Origin: Dicaeum eximium
Lineage: Eukaryota > Chordata > Aves > Passeriformes > Dicaeidae
DNA: 64,000 bases
Direction of reading: 5' to 3'
NCBI GenBank assembly: GCA_013396995.1
Contig: VWZP01005794.1
Location: forward strand, 609,685 to 673,684
Positions 60,748 to 64,000 of the stretch are shown in pieces. The position numbers were made by a program, and so were the translations under genes. Positions within the stretch are counted from its first letter, which is position 1, and every line of letters begins with the position of its first letter. The notes beneath the pieces were generated by a model. It was given only the letters and a program-made list of their open reading frames with translations. It had not been told where the DNA came from and did no database searches.

Positions 60748-61212
60748 CCATAGAATCATAGAGTAATTTTGATTGGAATGTACTCTGGAGGAAGTCTTGT
60801 TCATCCTTCATGAAGAAGGCCTGATTAGACCTGGTTGTTCAAGGTCTTGTCCAGCCAAATTTTTAATACTTCTGGATAGGATGGAGATCCCACCATCTCT
60901 CTGAGCAACCCATTGCAATTTTTGACCACCTTTATGGTGATGAAGCTTTTACCTGTGTAGAATACAATTTTCCCATGCTCTAAATTTGAGCATGTTGTGT
61001 CTTATCATATCACTGTGCACATGTGGTAAAGTCTGACTGTCTTCTGTGCATCCTTCCATTGGTAGGTGCAGACAGCACTTCCTTTAATATCTCCAGTCCC
61101 CTGATCATCTTGGTTGCTTTCCACTGGACTTCTTTCAGTATGCCTGTGCCATTCTTGTATGCAGGGACCCAAATTTAGACATGTGGACACAGCACTTCTG
61201 ATGGAGTTTCAC
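60748..61212 (-). mobile_element. CR1 LINE 3' fragment (old copy)
   Basis: The plus strand starts accatagaatcatagagtaa, the complement of the CR1 3' terminal repeat. It continues through gatcccaccatctctctgag, gcaacccattgcaatttttg, ctccagtcccctgatcatct and ggttgctttccactggactt to tatgcagggacccaaatt. The order fits about 460 bp of a CR1 3' region on the minus strand. It is strongly diverged. Confidence 0.88.
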
Positions 61213-61604
61213 AAATTAAAAACTAGGAGAAAAAAGTAAGCATGAGCAGGCTTGAGTCTTGAGTATTGAGTGTTACTGAGTATTGTGAAGTGAAATGCTT
61301 TTCAGTTTTATTATTGGGGATATACAAATATAGCCTATTCATAAAAGCGTATTTGTGGAGACACTCTGTGCATACCTTTAGATGCTGTGGTTCAGAGATT
61401 TGGGGCAGAATGTTTCAGAAGTTCAATAATATTTAAATTGTCATGCATGTAAAACGTAATTCCATAATCCAGCAAAATACTTGCCTTTGTGATAAGTGCT
61501 TTGCTGAATTGAGATGGTACAGCTGCTTGTGTTTGCCTGGAGTTGCTTTGATCCAGGCCAAGGTCATCACTGTTCAGTAACAGAGCACTTGCTGAACTCC
61601 ACAG

Positions 61605-61727
61605 GGCAGCAGCGAGTCTCTGTGACCAGCCTCCTGGTGTGCCATGGCTTACTGCTGGTTGGAACAAACCTGGGCATCATCGTAGCGTTACCAGTGCCAC
61701 GCTTGCAGGGGATTCCCAAAGTAACTG
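61605..61727 (+). CDS. ARHGEF10: ARHGEF10 exon t: beta-propeller end
   Basis: The acceptor is ctccacag|ggcagc and the donor aactg|gtgagt; 123 bases, phase 1 in and phase 1 out, residues 854-894 plus one base. The split Gly is followed by QQRVSVTSLLVCHGLLLVGT, NLGIIVALPVPRLQGIPKVT. VALPVPRLQGIPKVTG is one of the best-conserved stretches of the family and confirms the identification. The exon is symmetric in phase 1. Confidence 0.97.
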
Positions 61728-63690
61728 GTGAGTGAAATTTCTCAAAAAGATCCAGTACTGAAGATGTCACTTCTCTTCTGCCAGTAACTTAAGTGAACTT
61801 GCCAAATTATATGTATTGTTTAGATAAAAGTTAGAGCTGTGTGATGAAATTATACTTGTTTTTCTTTCTGAGCTTTACAGTATTATCCAAATACTTGGAT
61901 ATCTAGTTTTGTCTCAGTTGTTTGAGAAGGGACAACTTTTTCTTTAAGAGATAGGCATGAATCCTGTCGGAGTACATGCCAAATATATGGGGAGGAGAAG
62001 AGAATGCAGACAGTTTTTTTTCCAGATTTAGGGAAAATAGATGCATTAGGTTTAGAGACACAGATACTGAAAAATGAGCATGTTGTCTAACTGGTTTTTG
62101 AATAAATTGGTTGCGTTCCTTTTTCCCCCAAACTGAAGACTTTAATATGTGCGAGTATATATTTCATTTTTTTAACAGTGATCAAGATTTTTACATTCTG
62201 GAGAGATGTTTGTATTACATATGACATTCATATTACCCCATTTTAAATACAAACACAAGAATGCTACTGTATCACTATACAAATGTTTAAGCTACTAGCA
62301 GAAGCAAGGTTTTAAGTGTGTTTAATAGGGGCTTTTCCCCAATGTTTTGGATTCAGAATTCTGCTCTAGTTTCTGTGTTGCAGAGGGAAGCTGGCAGATT
62401 TTATGAGGCAAGCTGTTTGCAGCTTCCTCCAGAGGGAAAAAAAAGCTTATGTAACTTCACAATATGAAAATTAAATCCTCTGTGTTCAGCAAAATACGCA
62501 GCAATAATCTGGTATGACACAAGATAAATGCTTTGTAAAAGCCTGGAACCTATCTTAGGTGAAAATAAATGCAATTACAAGAATATGCATAGTTGCAGAA
62601 TCAAAAAAAATCTCTCATTTTTTAATTTTCTGGTTTTGTTACTTTGCTTTATGTCATATATTCTTGCATTTATTGGGGATCAAGATTTTCCAGATTTCAC
62701 AGATCTAGCAACATTACATTTAGCGGTCTGTTTTTATAGTCTTTGGTAACTGTATTTTGAATTTAAAAACTGTGGCTTTTCCCCATTATGTTTCCAAAAG
62801 TGATAATGCATCTTTATATGATTGTACTTCCTGTAAAAGCAGAATGTGTTTTCTTATAATGTGAAATGCATTTGGGAGTTAGGGATGGGTGTAGTGATTT
62901 ATAAGGTTTGTGGGCTTTTCCCCTTGCTAGCCTAGCTCTTTTTCATATTGTAGCTTACTTGGTAGAATTCAGGTTTTATTCTCCCTTTTTTTTTTTTTTT
63001 TTTTGCTATGGAAGGCACATCTATTGATATTGTTACAGCTTCTCAATTTGACCATGTGCAGTTTGTTTTTCATACATTCTAATGATTTACACTGTGAAAA
63101 TCTTCATTGTACCACCAGTATCCTACTGATTAAATACTTTTTAAAAAAGGAAAAAATTATTGTTCAGTCAGTTCCTTATGAATCTGTAATGCTAACTAGA
63201 CAACCAAAAGGATTAGTTTCAGTTCCTGTTGTACAGTGTGGATAGGTCTGTGGCAGTGAAACAGATGTTCTTACACTGTTCTGGAGAGGTACAGAGGTAG
63301 AACAGGACTGATTTGGGCTACACAAAATACCTGAGGATTACTGGAGAAAATTCAGTGTTACGTTTGTGTTGATGCCAGCTAAAAAGTCAGCAGAATTTCT
63401 GTGCTTATGCCATAGTGAGAACAGAGCACAAAAGTACATAATCTAAAGTTCATATGCCATATTTAATCTGATTTATTAGTCCTAAAACACTTGTAGTAGA
63501 ACATTATTTTTGCACTTTTTTGCACTTATTTTTTTCTGTAAATAGTGTCCACACAAGGCGAAAGACTGGATGCATATTATAGGGCTTTAGGAGCTACACT
63601 AGTCTGAGCAAATTTCATGAACTCATTATGGTAGAACACTGTGGTCTGAGTAATAATGTTCTTTAATTGTGTCTTTTCTTTTGGCTCCAG
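61728..63690 (+). other. ARHGEF10 intron between exons t and u
   Basis: Contains the 19-base T run at 62986-63004. Otherwise it is plain AT-rich intron. Confidence 0.7.
62986..63004. repeat. Poly-T tract (19 T)
   Basis: Homopolymer following ctccc in the last intron seen. Confidence 0.9.
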
Positions 63691-64000
63691 GAAGAGGAAT
63701 GGTGTCATACCATGCACACAATAGCCCAGTCAAGTTTCTTGTAACAGCTACATCTATAAACAAGAAGAACAGAAACAAATTGAGGAACAACCTCCCTCCT
63801 GGCTCAGAACCTAAGGATGATGACCAAAAGAACATTCTGCACAGTGAAAGACCAGGCTCTTCCCTTAGTAACACCCAGGACACTGCAGTTTGGCTGGGGG
63901 ATTCAGCAGGGTCCATTGCACAAAGGAGTGACTTGTCATCATCTTCCGGATCCCTTACTTTGTCTCATGGATCAAGTTCCCTAGAACACAGACCAGAGGA
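63691..64000 (+). CDS. ARHGEF10: ARHGEF10 exon u (cut by window edge): serine-rich tail
   Basis: The acceptor is ggctccag|gaagag. Phase 1 in; at least 310 bases, residues 895-997 and on past the window. It begins with Gly-RGMVSYHAHNSPVKFLVTAT, passes through a variable basic/polar stretch (NKKNRNKLRNN), then SLSNTQDTAVWLGDSAGSI and the run SDLSSSSGSLTLSHGSSSLE. It is probably the last coding exon, because the mammalian protein has roughly 100 residues after this point. The serine-rich part is expected to be disordered. Stop codon and 3' UTR are not visible. Confidence 0.94.

Larger units (their letters stand above)
55177..61604 (+). other. ARHGEF10 intron between exons s and t (6.4 kb)
   Basis: Contains a CR1 fragment (60748-61212, minus) and an A-rich simple stretch (59780-59820). 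Other open frames (55745-56152, 56680-56925, 60086-60400) show no known protein. Confidence 0.65.
884..64000 (+). other. ARHGEF10: ARHGEF10 gene, internal part (21 coding exons, both ends open)
   Basis: Rho guanine nucleotide exchange factor 10 promotes GDP release from RhoA/B/C-type GTPases through a DH domain. It is followed by an atypical PH region and a C-terminal half predicted to fold as a beta-propeller. Family knowledge places it in the cytosol, at centrosomes and on exocytic vesicles, and links a human Thr332Ile variant to slowed nerve conduction. Seen here: 21 exons with GT-AG borders whose phases join without a stop over 997 codons. In order these are a pre-DH linker with coiled-coil character (residues 1-115), DH (about 116-328), PH region (about 329-550), propeller (about 551-910) and a serine-rich tail. 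Peptides such as KPIQRFPQFILLLQ and TPVHNMLPG match ARHGEF10 rather than the paralogue ARHGEF10L. Start codon, promoter, final codons and 3' UTR lie outside the window. Confidence 0.96.

Noticed and set aside
1..64000. Search for CRISPR arrays, tRNA/rRNA genes, operons, phage or defence genes
   Set aside because: The window is a vertebrate gene with introns; no such structures are present, and the short tandem repeats seen are ordinary satellites.

Overview
This is vertebrate nuclear DNA, almost certainly from a bird. It is AT-rich and intron-dominated, with canonical GT-AG splice sites. It carries CR1-type LINE fragments with the avian CR1 3' end, plus two solo endogenous-retrovirus LTRs, one closely resembling an ERVL-type LTR that I know from many bird genomes. 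A neoavian or passerine-like bird is my best guess; the species cannot be fixed from the sequence alone.

The whole window is the inside of one plus-strand gene, ARHGEF10 (Rho guanine nucleotide exchange factor 10). I can place 21 coding exons between 884 and the right edge. Their splice phases join without a break, giving 2,993 coding bases (997 codons plus two bases) with no stop or frameshift. The 5' exons (start codon, acidic N-terminus) lie left of the window. The last exon seen runs off the right edge, so the C-terminus and 3' UTR are missing. Residue numbers below count from the first exon seen.

Layout: 884-4793, three exons for the linker/coiled-coil region before the catalytic domain. 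8499-13837, five exons encoding the DH (RhoGEF) domain. 15557-32534, five exons for the atypical PH region, split by a 12-kb intron (18150-30106). 33485-63727 or so, exons for the predicted beta-propeller (WD40-like) half. 63691-64000, a serine-rich tail that follows the propeller.

The introns hold at least six CR1 fragments (5820-6990, 8090-8205, 14333-14850, 19030-19250, 22070-22300, 60748-61212). They also hold two solo LTRs with intact target-site duplications (2576-3158 with 5-bp GTTAC; 38898-39363 with 6-bp GTATCC), both antisense to the gene. There is one 17-bp minisatellite, several homopolymer tracts and a few clean hairpins. I see no second gene, no tRNA/rRNA, no CRISPR array and no operon-like structure.

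I did not find a new biological system. The observations most worth checking are the two LTR insertions, two NAGNAG tandem acceptors at conserved exons, and a possible extra exon at 632-718 next to the minisatellite.
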